A stretch of 13,952 nt of DNA from NBML01 sp029939535 (GCA_029939535.1 JAOZST010000095.1:1-13952); one strand, 5' to 3'; counted from the stretch's first letter, positions 1 to 6,931 are shown. Program-made: numbers and translations. Notes: generated by a model from the sequence alone, not told the origin.

Positions 1-283
1 AATGAAAATTTCTTCTTGTAAATTTAATATTTGAACAATTGACCTTTTTAAGAAGTTCAGCCTTTTCCTTATCAATAAGATTAATGTCAAGGGTCTGGGT
101 AAAATTGACCATAACACTACGCGAAGCAAGCTCTTCTAAAAAATTATTTGCACTGGGATGAGATAAAATATTATCATCTAACAAAATAAGTTTATCTCGC
201 TTTCTTTGTAAAAGAAAATTCAAATCACTAACTTGACGCGGTTTACCTTCCTTCTCTGGAACATATTTAAAGGAAGGAAACGC
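1..283 (-). pseudogene. Radical-SAM-like protein fragment, truncated at its N-terminal side and running off the window
   Basis: This reading frame on the minus strand is open from 283 down to the window edge and has no stop. About 94 codons read as a radical SAM/B12-type core: a VPEKEGKPRQ block, then KLILLDDNILSHP (family pattern: a hydrophobic strand, D-N-N, then L-x-HP), then VNFTQTLDINLI (compare V-x-F-N-Q-G-L-D-I-R-L) and a strand reading NIKFTRRNFH. In this family the VP-x-x-EG-K block directly follows the CxxxCxxC iron-sulfur motif. Here the preceding residues (PSFKY) have no cysteine, and a stop codon lies just upstream at 284-286. I see no start codon or ribosome site. The piece is therefore an internal fragment, abutting ATPase coding sequence that is in another frame. 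It could be a deletion junction, a decayed gene or an assembly chimera. Family assignment is by recognition only. Confidence 0.55.
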
Positions 284-883
284 TTACATTGAACTCCTCT
301 ATATTGCAGCTGATTCAAAAAAGCTATGGGGTCTGTAAGTTTTGAACTTTTATCAAAAAGAGAATGAAAACGGGTCACCCTTAAAAAAGGATTATTAAAT
401 TCAAAATCATCTGTTTTGATATGTGGTGACAATTCAGGGCCATAGGCAAGAAGGAAATAGTTGTTAAGCGCACTGCTGCTTCGTATTTTGCATATATTAT
501 TGTCGACGCTTGAGATGTTTTTTAATTCATTTTTCTTGAGCTGTTTTATTGCACCATCTTTAAATAAAGAGATACCGCTACTAAGCAGACTACCTCTGTG
601 CCGGCCTTCAGTTTCAGAATGACGGGTTATGGTAAATTCAAGGTTTAAAGGAGAATTGTTTTTTTGACAAAAATTTTGAACTGGATAAGGAATCTGCGGC
701 GTAAATCGGGTTCCTGTTAGCGCTAAGACAATCAGCTGTAACGATTCTTTTTTCGCAACATTTGACGGTAGTAATGTCCATTTTGAAATTTTTTCAGCTC
801 GTCTATTTATTAATAATTGACCAGTCTGATTTTTTTTAGCATTTTCATAATATAGATTTAATAAATACATATTTTATCAACAT
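220..883 (-). pseudogene. Degenerate AAA/SMC-like ATPase, N-terminal part only, frameshifted
   Basis: The long frame (ATG at 870, stop at 220) reads like the N-terminal half of an ABC/SMC-type AAA ATPase. It has KWTLL followed by a P-loop-like stretch (residues 35-42, PSNVAKKE, where the family has GxNGxGK[ST]), then LQLIVLALTG. LAYGPELS follows at residues 142-148, and RVTRFHSLFD...LTDPIAFLNQLQY at about 164-190. The Walker B and signature regions are missing. The last ~20 residues are simply the neighbouring radical-SAM sequence read in the wrong frame. A better start is the ATG at 881-883, with an AAGGA site 4 nt upstream. It reads MLIKYVFIKS and then stops, and the sense resumes one frame over as LYYENAKK, which points to an early frameshift. 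Degenerate P-loop, frameshift and truncation together suggest a dead gene. A divergent non-hydrolysing homologue is less likely. The substrate or system is unknown; such ATPases are common in defence and accessory loci. Confidence 0.55.
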
Positions 884-1225
884 GTTATCCTTTGGAAAAT
901 GCTTTTAATAGGCCTTGCCCTTGACCAACCTTATTGCGAGAAAAAAAAATTCAACCGTTTCAATACAGGAATAAGCGATTATAAGTGGTAATTTAATATT
1001 TAATTTCATTTTGTTCTTTCATTTCAAAATTGTGGATTTTTTTTACGGTTTTGTTTTATAATGTAATGTTAACTTTTGCAATAAGGATTCTTACTTTGAT
1101 AACTTTATAATTCAAATGATATCTCCAAAAAAACAGCTGATTTATATCGATAATTATTAAGACTATAAATGGTATCTATGGAGGCGAGCAAAATTTTAAA
1201 TCAAGACGTCAAAGGGGAAAAATAA
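884..1225. other. AT-rich intergenic region without a clear gene
   Basis: This stretch separates the decayed left edge from the dihydrouridine synthase gene. It is AT-rich, with several homopolymer runs. There are TATAAT-like hexamers at 1057-1062 and 1106-1111, but neither has a convincing -35 box at 16-18 bp, so I do not name a promoter for the downstream gene. A 15-codon open frame (1178-1225, starting MEASKI) ends with TAA directly against the downstream ATG, but it has no ribosome site and may be chance. I see no tRNA, no strong hairpin and no repeat array. Confidence 0.5.
1211..1217 (+). promoter_or_regulatory. Ribosome binding site for the dihydrouridine synthase gene
   Basis: A purine-rich AAAGGGG lies 8 nt before the ATG at 1226. 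It supports this start over the internal methionines. Confidence 0.5.
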
Positions 1226-2254
1226 ATGACAGCAAAAGAACAATTAGCCCAATACCTGAACACCCCTTTGCCCATCGGTAATAAAACCATTAATAATCGT
1301 ATGGTGCTGGCCCCAATGGCAGGCCTGGGGCATATAGCCTTTAGGGAACTTGTCACGGAATTCGGAGGATTCGGGCTCTTATTTACCGGCATGTGCAGTG
1401 CCAGGGCAGTGCCCAATGAAAACCCTGCTGTCTCAAAGGTATTTACATGGAAATCTTCCGAACTGGCCCACACGGTCTGTCAGATTTTCGGAGCTGACCC
1501 CGAAAGTATGTCTGCTGCGGCCCGCCGCATAGAAGACGAAGACTTTTTCGGTGTAGACCTGAATTTTGGATGTTCAGTGGCAGCCATCTGCAAAAAAGGA
1601 TGCGGAGCAGCCCTTTTAAAGACCCCGGAGCTTGCCGCTGAAATCGTGTCCTCTGTCAGGCAAACCGTCTCCTGCCCTCTCTTTGTTAAATTTCGAACAG
1701 GGTGGGATAACTCCCCTGAATTTGCAGCCTCCATGGCCAGACGTTTTGAAGATGCAGGCGCAGATGCCTTAATTTTTCATCCACGGGTGGCACCTGACAG
1801 ACGGAACCGTCCACCCCAATGGGATATCATCACCCAGGTCAAAGATGCCGTATCCATACCGGTTTTCGGCAATGGCAATCTCTTTGATATAAATGACGGG
1901 ATTAAAATGATCGCCATTACCCAATGCCAGGGACTTTCCCTGGGAAGGATGGCCGTGGCAAGGCCCTGGGTTTTTGCCCAGTGGACAAAGGAGTTTATGC
2001 CTGGAGATGATATCTATTACACTACTGCCCTGGGCTTTACTCATCTACTGACCAGGCATTATGATGATTATTTTGCCGTTAAAATGTTTAAAAAATTTGC
2101 CCCTTATTTTTGTGCCAACTTTAAATTTTCCCATTCCATATTAAAAAAAATGATCAAAGCAGAAACCATGGATGATATCCGTGAAAATATCAGCCTTTTA
2201 TTAAAAAACCCTCCGGAAACCATGGATATACCGAATCTAAATCTCTTTATTTAA
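1226..2254 (+). CDS. tRNA-dihydrouridine synthase family protein
   Basis: This is an FMN-dependent enzyme that reduces uridines in the D-loop or variable region of tRNA to dihydrouridine, using NAD(P)H in the cytoplasm. The 342 residues form the expected TIM barrel plus a helical C-terminal domain. LAPMAG (28-33) is the usual N-terminal FMN-binding strand. DLNFGC (111-116) contains the catalytic cysteine, C116, followed by KKGCGAALL. VKFRTGW (154-160) and FHPR (184-187) carry the phosphate- and flavin-contacting Lys155, Arg157 and His185. GNGNLFD (215-221) and SLGRMAVARPW (238-248) close the FMN site. Length is typical of Dus proteins. One oddity is that the residue after the catalytic cysteine is Ser rather than the near-universal Pro (NFGCS, not NFGCP). 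Which Dus subfamily, and thus which uridine, cannot be decided from sequence alone. The gene stands alone and converges on the next gene with a 14-nt gap. Confidence 0.9.
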   Translation: MTAKEQLAQYLNTPLPIGNKTINNRMVLAPMAGLGHIAFRELVTEFGGFGLLFTGMCSARAVPNENPAVSKVFTWKSSELAHTVCQIFGADPESMSAAARRIEDEDFFGVDLNFGCSVAAICKKGCGAALLKTPELAAEIVSSVRQTVSCPLFVKFRTGWDNSPEFAASMARRFEDAGADALIFHPRVAPDRRNRPPQWDIITQVKDAVSIPVFGNGNLFDINDGIKMIAITQCQGLSLGRMAVARPWVFAQWTKEFMPGDDIYYTTALGFTHLLTRHYDDYFAVKMFKKFAPYFCANFKFSHSILKKMIKAETMDDIRENISLLLKNPPETMDIPNLNLFI

Positions 2255-2268
2255 AATCAGCCCCTGGA

Positions 2269-2565
2269 TCACAATCCAAGGATGCTTAAGCCTTCCTCCA
2301 GCTCAAAATAGGGTTTGATGTCATACTTATATCCTGACACGCCGAAATAGATGGCCAGGCTGTCACCAATGGCCTTTAATCCGTCTGCCAGCCTGTGGTT
2401 TTCCAGTTCATAATAGGTAATGGAATGCATGCCATGGGTATTGCTGGCTGAAATATAGGGGCCTTTTTTAGTGATATAATCCGGCAATGCCGGTGCAGTA
2501 AGATAACGATTGGCAATTTCCCGGGTACTTTCCGGCGGGTAGGTCACGTTTGAAATAATAATCAT
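2269..2565 (-). CDS. Small conserved-looking protein of unknown function (98 aa)
   Basis: I do not recognise a named family. The protein starts MIIISNVTYPPES, has a YLTAPALPDY and ITKKGPYIS segment, and then HGMHSITYYELE, SLAIYFGVSGYKYDIKPYFELEEGL. There is no signal peptide, no membrane segment and no cysteine. Alternating hydrophobic patterns suggest a compact alpha/beta fold, perhaps a ferredoxin-like or dimeric barrel type, but that is inference. It is likely to be real. A strong AAGGAG site (2573-2578) lies 7 nt before the ATG, a good promoter lies just upstream, and the frame fits neatly between two genes. It is transcribed divergently from yedF and convergently with the dihydrouridine synthase gene, so it is probably monocistronic. 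Confidence 0.75.
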   Translation of the reverse strand: MIIISNVTYPPESTREIANRYLTAPALPDYITKKGPYISASNTHGMHSITYYELENHRLADGLKAIGDSLAIYFGVSGYKYDIKPYFELEEGLSILGL

Positions 2566-2602
2566 GGTCTTTCTCCTTCCAGGATGTTAGTTTTTACCCC
2601 TG

Positions 2603-2632
2603 ATAATGGCCATAGATAAGGCCATGTGTCAA
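2603..2632 (-). promoter_or_regulatory. Candidate sigma-70 promoter for the 98-aa gene, with an inverted repeat in its spacer
   Basis: Read on the minus strand, a perfect TTGACA -35 box (2627-2632) is followed after 18 bp by CATTAT (2603-2608), 4 of 6 bases matching the -10 consensus. Transcription would begin about 30 nt before the ATG at 2565. An inverted repeat, ATGGCC (2606-2611) and GGCCAT (2620-2625), fills the space between the boxes and would suit a repressor operator. The promoter is seen in the sequence; the operator role is inference. Confidence 0.5.
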
Positions 2633-2702
2633 ATCTTTTTCTCAAACATCTTCAATGATCTGCAATTTAAATATCAGTAGGCTTTTTATTCAATATTTCC
2701 AT

Positions 2703-2730
2703 TTGACTTCATCTTTCCCATGGTTAAAAT
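2703..2730 (+). promoter_or_regulatory. Candidate sigma-70 promoter for yedF
   Basis: TTGACT (2703-2708), a 16-bp spacer and TAAAAT (2725-2730) make a good promoter. Transcription would start near 2737, about 30 nt before the ATG at 2766. This argues against the upstream in-frame start at 2655, which would lie before the promoter. Confidence 0.5.
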
Positions 2731-2765
2731 TAGAATCTGACATTAACCAAAAGAGAAAACAAAAT

Positions 2766-3386
2766 ATGAGTAAAGAACTTGACTGTAGAAAACTGGATTG
2801 CCCCGGCCCTGTGCTCCGGACCAAAAAACTACTTGAAGCCGAGGCAACTTCCCGAATCAGGGTCCTGGTTGATAATGATGCTGCCGTGGAAAATGTCAGC
2901 AGGTTTTTAAGTTTTAACGGATTTGCTGTCTCTGTTGATTCAGATGGAATCACATCTGCTGTGGAAGGTACAAAAGAGGAAGCTGAAGTGCTGGAATCCA
3001 GACATGAGACTGCCCCGGCAGCAGGGCATAAAACAGATACTTCCCAGCCCCAGAAAATCATGCTCATGATCTCTTCCACCCAAATGGGCAAGGGGGATGA
3101 TGAATTGGGTGAAAAACTCATGATCAATTTCATTAAAACCCTGAAAGAGATGGGAGAAGAGCTCTGGCGTCTGGCATTTGTAAACCACGGTGTAAAATTA
3201 GCCACCATTGGTTCTCCGGTCCTGGAGGAACTTCAGGCCCTTGAGGCAGACAAGGTGGATATTCTTGTCTGCGGTGCCTGCCTGACTTTTCTGGGGCTTA
3301 TGGAAGAAAAAGAGGCGGGACAGACCACCAATATGCTGGATATTGTCACTTCCATGCAATTAGCTGACAAGGTGGTTAATCTATAG
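2766..3386 (+). CDS. yedF: Sulfurtransferase-like selenium metabolism protein YedF
   Basis: This is a two-domain protein of 206 residues. The N-terminal ~70 residues are a TusA/SirA-like domain: LDCRKLDCPGPVLRTKKLL carries the family CPxP motif, with the candidate sulfur or selenium carrier C12 in CPGP (12-15). The C-terminal half (about 97-206) is DsrE-like, with SSTQMGKGDDELGEKLM and VDILVCGACLTFLGL, where C169 and C172 form a CxxC-like pair. YedF homologues are linked to selenium and sulfur handling in the cytoplasm, but the exact reaction is not established. I chose the ATG at 2766 rather than the longer frame from 2655. The conserved fold begins right there, the extra 37 residues look non-coding, and a promoter lies between the two starts. 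The ribosome site is weak (AGAGAAAA). No selenophosphate synthase or SelA gene is in view. Confidence 0.88.
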   Translation: MSKELDCRKLDCPGPVLRTKKLLEAEATSRIRVLVDNDAAVENVSRFLSFNGFAVSVDSDGITSAVEGTKEEAEVLESRHETAPAAGHKTDTSQPQKIMLMISSTQMGKGDDELGEKLMINFIKTLKEMGEELWRLAFVNHGVKLATIGSPVLEELQALEADKVDILVCGACLTFLGLMEEKEAGQTTNMLDIVTSMQLADKVVNL

Positions 3387-3396
3387 TTCTACCTGT

Positions 3397-3557
3397 GCGG
3401 TTAGCCATTAGCCATTAGCGGTTAGCNNNNNNNNNNNNNNNNNNNNNNNNNNNNNNNNNNNNNNNNNNNNNNNNNNNNNNNNNNNNNNNNNNNNNNNNNN
3501 NNNNNNNNNNNNNNNNNNNNNNNNNNTTAGCCATTAGCGGTTAGCGGTTAGCCACTA
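3397..3557. repeat. 7-bp tandem repeat, GC(G/C)(G/A)TTA, interrupted by a 100-N assembly gap
   Basis: On the left are four whole heptamers, GCGGTTA, GCCATTA, GCCATTA, GCGGTTA (3397-3424), plus GC. After the N run, TTA is followed by GCCATTA, GCGGTTA, GCGGTTA and a degenerate GCCACTA (3530-3557). Two unit types, GCGGTTA and GCCATTA, are interspersed. The gap lies inside the array, so the true copy number is unknown and probably larger than shown. The array lies between two convergent genes and does not touch a coding frame. Confidence 0.85.
3427..3526. other. Assembly gap of exactly 100 N
   Basis: The run is 100 undetermined bases, a conventional placeholder length for a gap of unknown size. 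The same heptamer repeat on both sides explains why assembly failed here. Confidence 0.97.
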
Positions 3558-3567
3558 AAGGTCTGTA

Positions 3568-3593
3568 TAGTCCGGGAATATAATCCGGGACTA
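3568..3593. terminator. Possible weak bidirectional terminator hairpin
   Basis: TAGTCC (3568-3573) pairs with GGACTA (3588-3593). After one G-G mismatch, GG pairs with CC around an AT-rich 8-nt loop. The distal arm contains the stop codon of the SPOR gene. Neither strand has a T-run after the stem, so an intrinsic terminator is not certain. Its place between two converging transcripts is suggestive. Confidence 0.3.
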
Positions 3594-4922
3594 TTTATTG
3601 CTGACAAAAAAATCATCTATTATTTTCTGATCCTTGAGTTTTTTTCCAAAAGCAGCAGCACCGTCTTTGTCTGAAAATTCTGATATCCTGACCACATACC
3701 AGGTTTTACCGCCACCACCCACTTCTTTGATGGTGGCGGTAATGCCTTTTTTTTCCAAAACAGCAAGGTACCTGTCTGCATGGGCCTGCTTCAGATAAGC
3801 AGCCACCTGGATGGTAAAGGGTTTGGGAACCTGAATTTCAACGATCCTGGGTTCTTTTTCCTTGGGCGTTGATTTTAATATATGGGAAATGGTATTCCAT
3901 ATAAAAAATAAAACCCACACAGACAAAATACCCACCAGGCCTGCCCGGATATAAAATCCAATTTTTCCCCTTTCCCTGGCAAGGACAACTGCCTTGCCAG
4001 AAAAAAGAATCAAAAAACTCAGACCCGAGGCAAGGGCCATTCCTGAAGTTTTTATAACTTTTTTAACAAAGCTTACAAAAACAGGAATTTGACTTTTAAA
4101 CCATTGTCCCAGGCCCAGACCCAATCCCAGTACAAAGCCCAGGGTCCGGGTCCGGGTTTGGATCTGAGTCCGGGGAGATATGGAAACAACCCTGGTGCCC
4201 AGGTCCTTTTCAATGGTTTCATCGGGCTCTCCCAGCAGTTCCTGTATTTTTTCTCTGTAGTCAGCTAAAAGTTCAGGTGCAAGTTCTTGATCATCCAGAA
4301 GATTTTTATACAAACGTTTGGCAGAATAATCCATGCGGCCCAGATCAATCAGAACATCAGCAATAATGACCTGGAGTTTACCATGGGTATAATGGACATC
4401 GGCAAGGGCAGATAAAACATCATGTTCCAGAGCCCCGGCCATGCCATCTTTTTTAAGCTGGGCAAGCCACAAGGCTGCCAGGGTTTCATCCACGGGGTTT
4501 GATTTAAGATAGGCTGCAGAAGCCAGTTTAAAACCTGGATTCCCACGTTTCGTAGTAAGGGCAAACCTTGCCAGGGAACCGGTAACACGCCTGCCAATCT
4601 TTCCGGCGGAAAAAGGTGACAAAAGAAAAGTATCATAGATCCGAACTGCCCGGGTATAATGTTTTTCAGCCCGGGAAAGAATATTGGTCCGTTCCCAGAG
4701 TTCTCCTTCTTTTATGCTTGAATTTATCCATTTTTTACCCATAAAATCCAGGGATGTTCCAATGGCCAGGCCAAGAACAGCAATCATTCCCATTCCGGCT
4801 ACAACAGGATGAACCCCGGGAAAAACCTTTACTATCCATGGCATTAAAAAAAAACAAAAAGGACCTGCAAGCATTGCCAGAATCCAGAGGCGCAGGCTGA
4901 AATTTCCCAGAACCCTTATCAT
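3591..4922 (-). CDS. Membrane protein with helical-repeat middle and C-terminal SPOR domain
   Basis: The protein has 443 residues from the ATG at 4920-4922. It has two N-terminal membrane helices (about 10-29 and 39-60), then a mainly helical, TPR-like region (about 75-230). A low-complexity stretch follows, with TRTRT and GLGLGLG. Another strong membrane helix lies at about 325-348. The C-terminal SPOR domain (about 367-439) begins PFTIQVAAYLKQ and contains WYVVRISEF. SPOR domains bind glycan strands stripped of stem peptides, usually at division sites. Positive residues after helix 2 (GKKW) favour the helical region in the cytoplasm and SPOR in the periplasm. The start overlaps the upstream penicillin-binding protein stop as ATGA, with AGAGG 7 nt before it, so I prefer it to a TTG at 4940. 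It is the last gene of the operon. The role is inferred as linking wall binding to a cytoplasmic partner. Confidence 0.75.
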   Translation of the reverse strand: MIRVLGNFSLRLWILAMLAGPFCFFLMPWIVKVFPGVHPVVAGMGMIAVLGLAIGTSLDFMGKKWINSSIKEGELWERTNILSRAEKHYTRAVRIYDTFLLSPFSAGKIGRRVTGSLARFALTTKRGNPGFKLASAAYLKSNPVDETLAALWLAQLKKDGMAGALEHDVLSALADVHYTHGKLQVIIADVLIDLGRMDYSAKRLYKNLLDDQELAPELLADYREKIQELLGEPDETIEKDLGTRVVSISPRTQIQTRTRTLGFVLGLGLGLGQWFKSQIPVFVSFVKKVIKTSGMALASGLSFLILFSGKAVVLARERGKIGFYIRAGLVGILSVWVLFFIWNTISHILKSTPKEKEPRIVEIQVPKPFTIQVAAYLKQAHADRYLAVLEKKGITATIKEVGGGGKTWYVVRISEFSDKDGAAAFGKKLKDQKIIDDFFVSNK

Positions 4923-6931
4923 TTGACTGCCTCTTTGCAAGGGCTTTGACCATTTTTCAAAAAAGCCTGACCTTTTTTCAAGGGAATGGAATATCCCTGG
5001 CCATCAATTTCAGGGGGGCATCCTGTGTCTGGATCAACCTTCTCAAATCTGATATTTTCAGGAATGGGGAAATCCCTTTCAGGTTCCCCTTTCATGGCAT
5101 TTATCATAAAATCAGCCCAGATGGGTCCGGCCCCCCTGCCACCGGTAATCCCAACTCCATTGACATCTTTGAGTTGTTTCTTTTTATCAAACCCGGTCCA
5201 TACCGAGGTACACAAAGACGGGGTGAACCCGGTAAACCAGGCATCATTATAATTATCTGTTGTACCGGTTTTCCCGGCAGCCGGCCGCTTAAATCCCCGC
5301 CGCCTGATAGATCTGCCGGAACCTGTATCCACAACAGATTTCATCATATCCACCACCTGATAGGCCAGGGCTGTATCCAGCACCTTTTTATCCTGGACAA
5401 TCCGTTCAAACAAAATCCGCCCAAATGCATCCTCAACACGCCAGAAAAGAAAGGGTTCATGTTTCACCCCAAGATTGGCAAAAACAGAAAATGCAGCAGC
5501 CATCTCAAAGGGCGTGACCTCTGAGGTCCCCAGGGCAATGGAATAAACATTTTTCAGGGGACTTTCCACTCCGCAGGCCCTTGCAAGGGCGGCCACGGCA
5601 TCAGGACCTGTGATACTCACCAGCTGGGCAGCAATTGTGTTTACGGACATGGTCAGGGCTTTTTTCAAAATCATGTTCCCCCTGTACATACGTTCAAAAT
5701 TTTCAGGTTCCCAGTCCTTTGCCCCCTTGACCGGGATGGATATGGGCTGATCCCTCATAATTGTACCGGGATGAAACCCTGCCTTTTGAAAAGCAGCATA
5801 ATAGAGAAAAGGTTTAAACCCGCTACCGGCCTGACGTCTGCCGCTACTGGCCCGGTTAAATTCACTGGCATAATAATCCCTTCCCCCCACCATTGCACGC
5901 ACTGCGCCTGATCCAGTGTCAATGGCCACCAATGCTCCCTGGGGCCGGGTATTCTCCCCTGGACCTATCCCCATCATGGAATCCATATTTTCAAGCCCCT
6001 GTTTCAAAGCATTCCGGGCAAAGGTCTGTAACCGTGTATCAACACTAGCATAGACCCTTATTCCACCGTGGTAAACCACATCCTCACCATATTTTTGAAT
6101 CAGATCTTTAATCAACGCATCCAGAAAATAACTGCCGCTTCTTGCATCCACCCTGCGCTTATGCAGCTTTGGCCTGACTTCAGATGCCTTTTGAGACTCA
6201 GACCGTGAAATAAATCCAGCCTGGACCATGCGGGCCAGAACAATATCACGCCTTTGAAGTGCTTCATCATAATGCTGGAAGGGATTGTAATTGGTGGGTG
6301 ATTTGGGAAGACCTGCCAGAAGAGAGGCTTCAGCCAGGTTTAATTCCAGGGCTGATTTCCCGAAAAAGGTCTGGGATGCCCTTTCAATCCCCTGGGCTCC
6401 GGCACCAAAATGGATCTGGTTGACATAGGCATTAAGGATTTCCTCCTTGGTATTGGCAGCTTCTATCTGCAGGGCTACCAGCATTTCCTTAAATTTACGC
6501 TGCCAGGATTTTTCAAAACTGAAAAACAGATTTTTAGCCAGCTGCTGGGTAATTGTTGAAGCCCCCTGTACCCGGCCCGGTTCAAAAAGGGTGATGTATA
6601 AACCCTTAATGATTCTCAGCTTATTAATGCCATGGTGTTCAAAAAACCTATGATCCTCTGTTGCCACAATGGCATTGATAAAATCCTGGGAAACCATATT
6701 CAGGGGCACAGCCTTTCTTTCCCCCATACCCATGAGTACCCGGCCTGTGGATGAATAGATAAGGCTCAGGGGGGTTTCAATGATACGGCTCAGGGGAGAC
6801 GGAAGTTTGGGAAGGTCTCCGGCCACCTGGAATATCAAAACAATGCCTGCAAGGCCTGTGATTGAAGCAACCACAATACAGCCAAAAAAGACCAAACGAA
6901 CCAGGGAGGTGAACTGTAAAAACAATCTCAT
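4919..6931 (-). CDS. Class A penicillin-binding protein (PBP1A-type glycosyltransferase/transpeptidase)
   Basis: This bifunctional peptidoglycan synthase polymerises lipid II and cross-links stem peptides in the periplasm while anchored in the inner membrane. From the ATG at 6929-6931 it has 670 residues, with one N-terminal membrane helix (about 12-36). The GT51 domain shows EDHRFFEHHG, with catalytic Glu92, and GASTITQQLAKNLF (123-136). The transpeptidase domain has SGFK (Ser370, Lys373), SVN (429-431) and KTGTT (554-558), so every catalytic motif is present. A usual Pro before GS is Ala here (RRQAGSGFK). The C-terminus ends shortly after a GCPPE segment. I chose this start because it overlaps the upstream stop as ATGA and has a G-rich AGGGGGGG site 4 nt before it. 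The longer frame from 6976 adds 15 residues inside the upstream gene. Overlaps on both sides predict translational coupling. Confidence 0.92.
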   Translation of the reverse strand: MRLFLQFTSLVRLVFFGCIVVASITGLAGIVLIFQVAGDLPKLPSPLSRIIETPLSLIYSSTGRVLMGMGERKAVPLNMVSQDFINAIVATEDHRFFEHHGINKLRIIKGLYITLFEPGRVQGASTITQQLAKNLFFSFEKSWQRKFKEMLVALQIEAANTKEEILNAYVNQIHFGAGAQGIERASQTFFGKSALELNLAEASLLAGLPKSPTNYNPFQHYDEALQRRDIVLARMVQAGFISRSESQKASEVRPKLHKRRVDARSGSYFLDALIKDLIQKYGEDVVYHGGIRVYASVDTRLQTFARNALKQGLENMDSMMGIGPGENTRPQGALVAIDTGSGAVRAMVGGRDYYASEFNRASSGRRQAGSGFKPFLYYAAFQKAGFHPGTIMRDQPISIPVKGAKDWEPENFERMYRGNMILKKALTMSVNTIAAQLVSITGPDAVAALARACGVESPLKNVYSIALGTSEVTPFEMAAAFSVFANLGVKHEPFLFWRVEDAFGRILFERIVQDKKVLDTALAYQVVDMMKSVVDTGSGRSIRRRGFKRPAAGKTGTTDNYNDAWFTGFTPSLCTSVWTGFDKKKQLKDVNGVGITGGRGAGPIWADFMINAMKGEPERDFPIPENIRFEKVDPDTGCPPEIDGQGYSIPLKKGQAFLKNGQSPCKEAVK

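Noticed and set aside
1057..1111. TATAAT hexamers upstream of the dihydrouridine synthase gene
   Set aside because: No -35 box at suitable spacing for either hexamer, and AT-rich DNA yields such hexamers by chance.
2265..2278. Hairpin TGGAT-CACA-ATCCA between the two convergent genes
   Set aside because: Only 5 bp, inside the end of the 98-aa gene and with no T-run, so it is too weak to call a terminator.
2655..2765. N-terminal extension of the YedF frame by 37 residues
   Set aside because: The conserved TusA-like fold begins at the ATG at 2766. A good promoter lies downstream of 2655, and the extra residues do not resemble the family.
2690..3208. Minus-strand open frame opposite yedF
   Set aside because: It is Ser-rich with no domain, and overlaps the well-supported YedF coding sequence.
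3397..3557. CRISPR array
   Set aside because: The units are 7 bp and directly tandem, with no spacers and no cas genes nearby.
4946..5524. Plus-strand open frame opposite the penicillin-binding protein
   Set aside because: It overlaps the transpeptidase domain, which has complete catalytic motifs; composition is Pro/Gly-rich shadow sequence.
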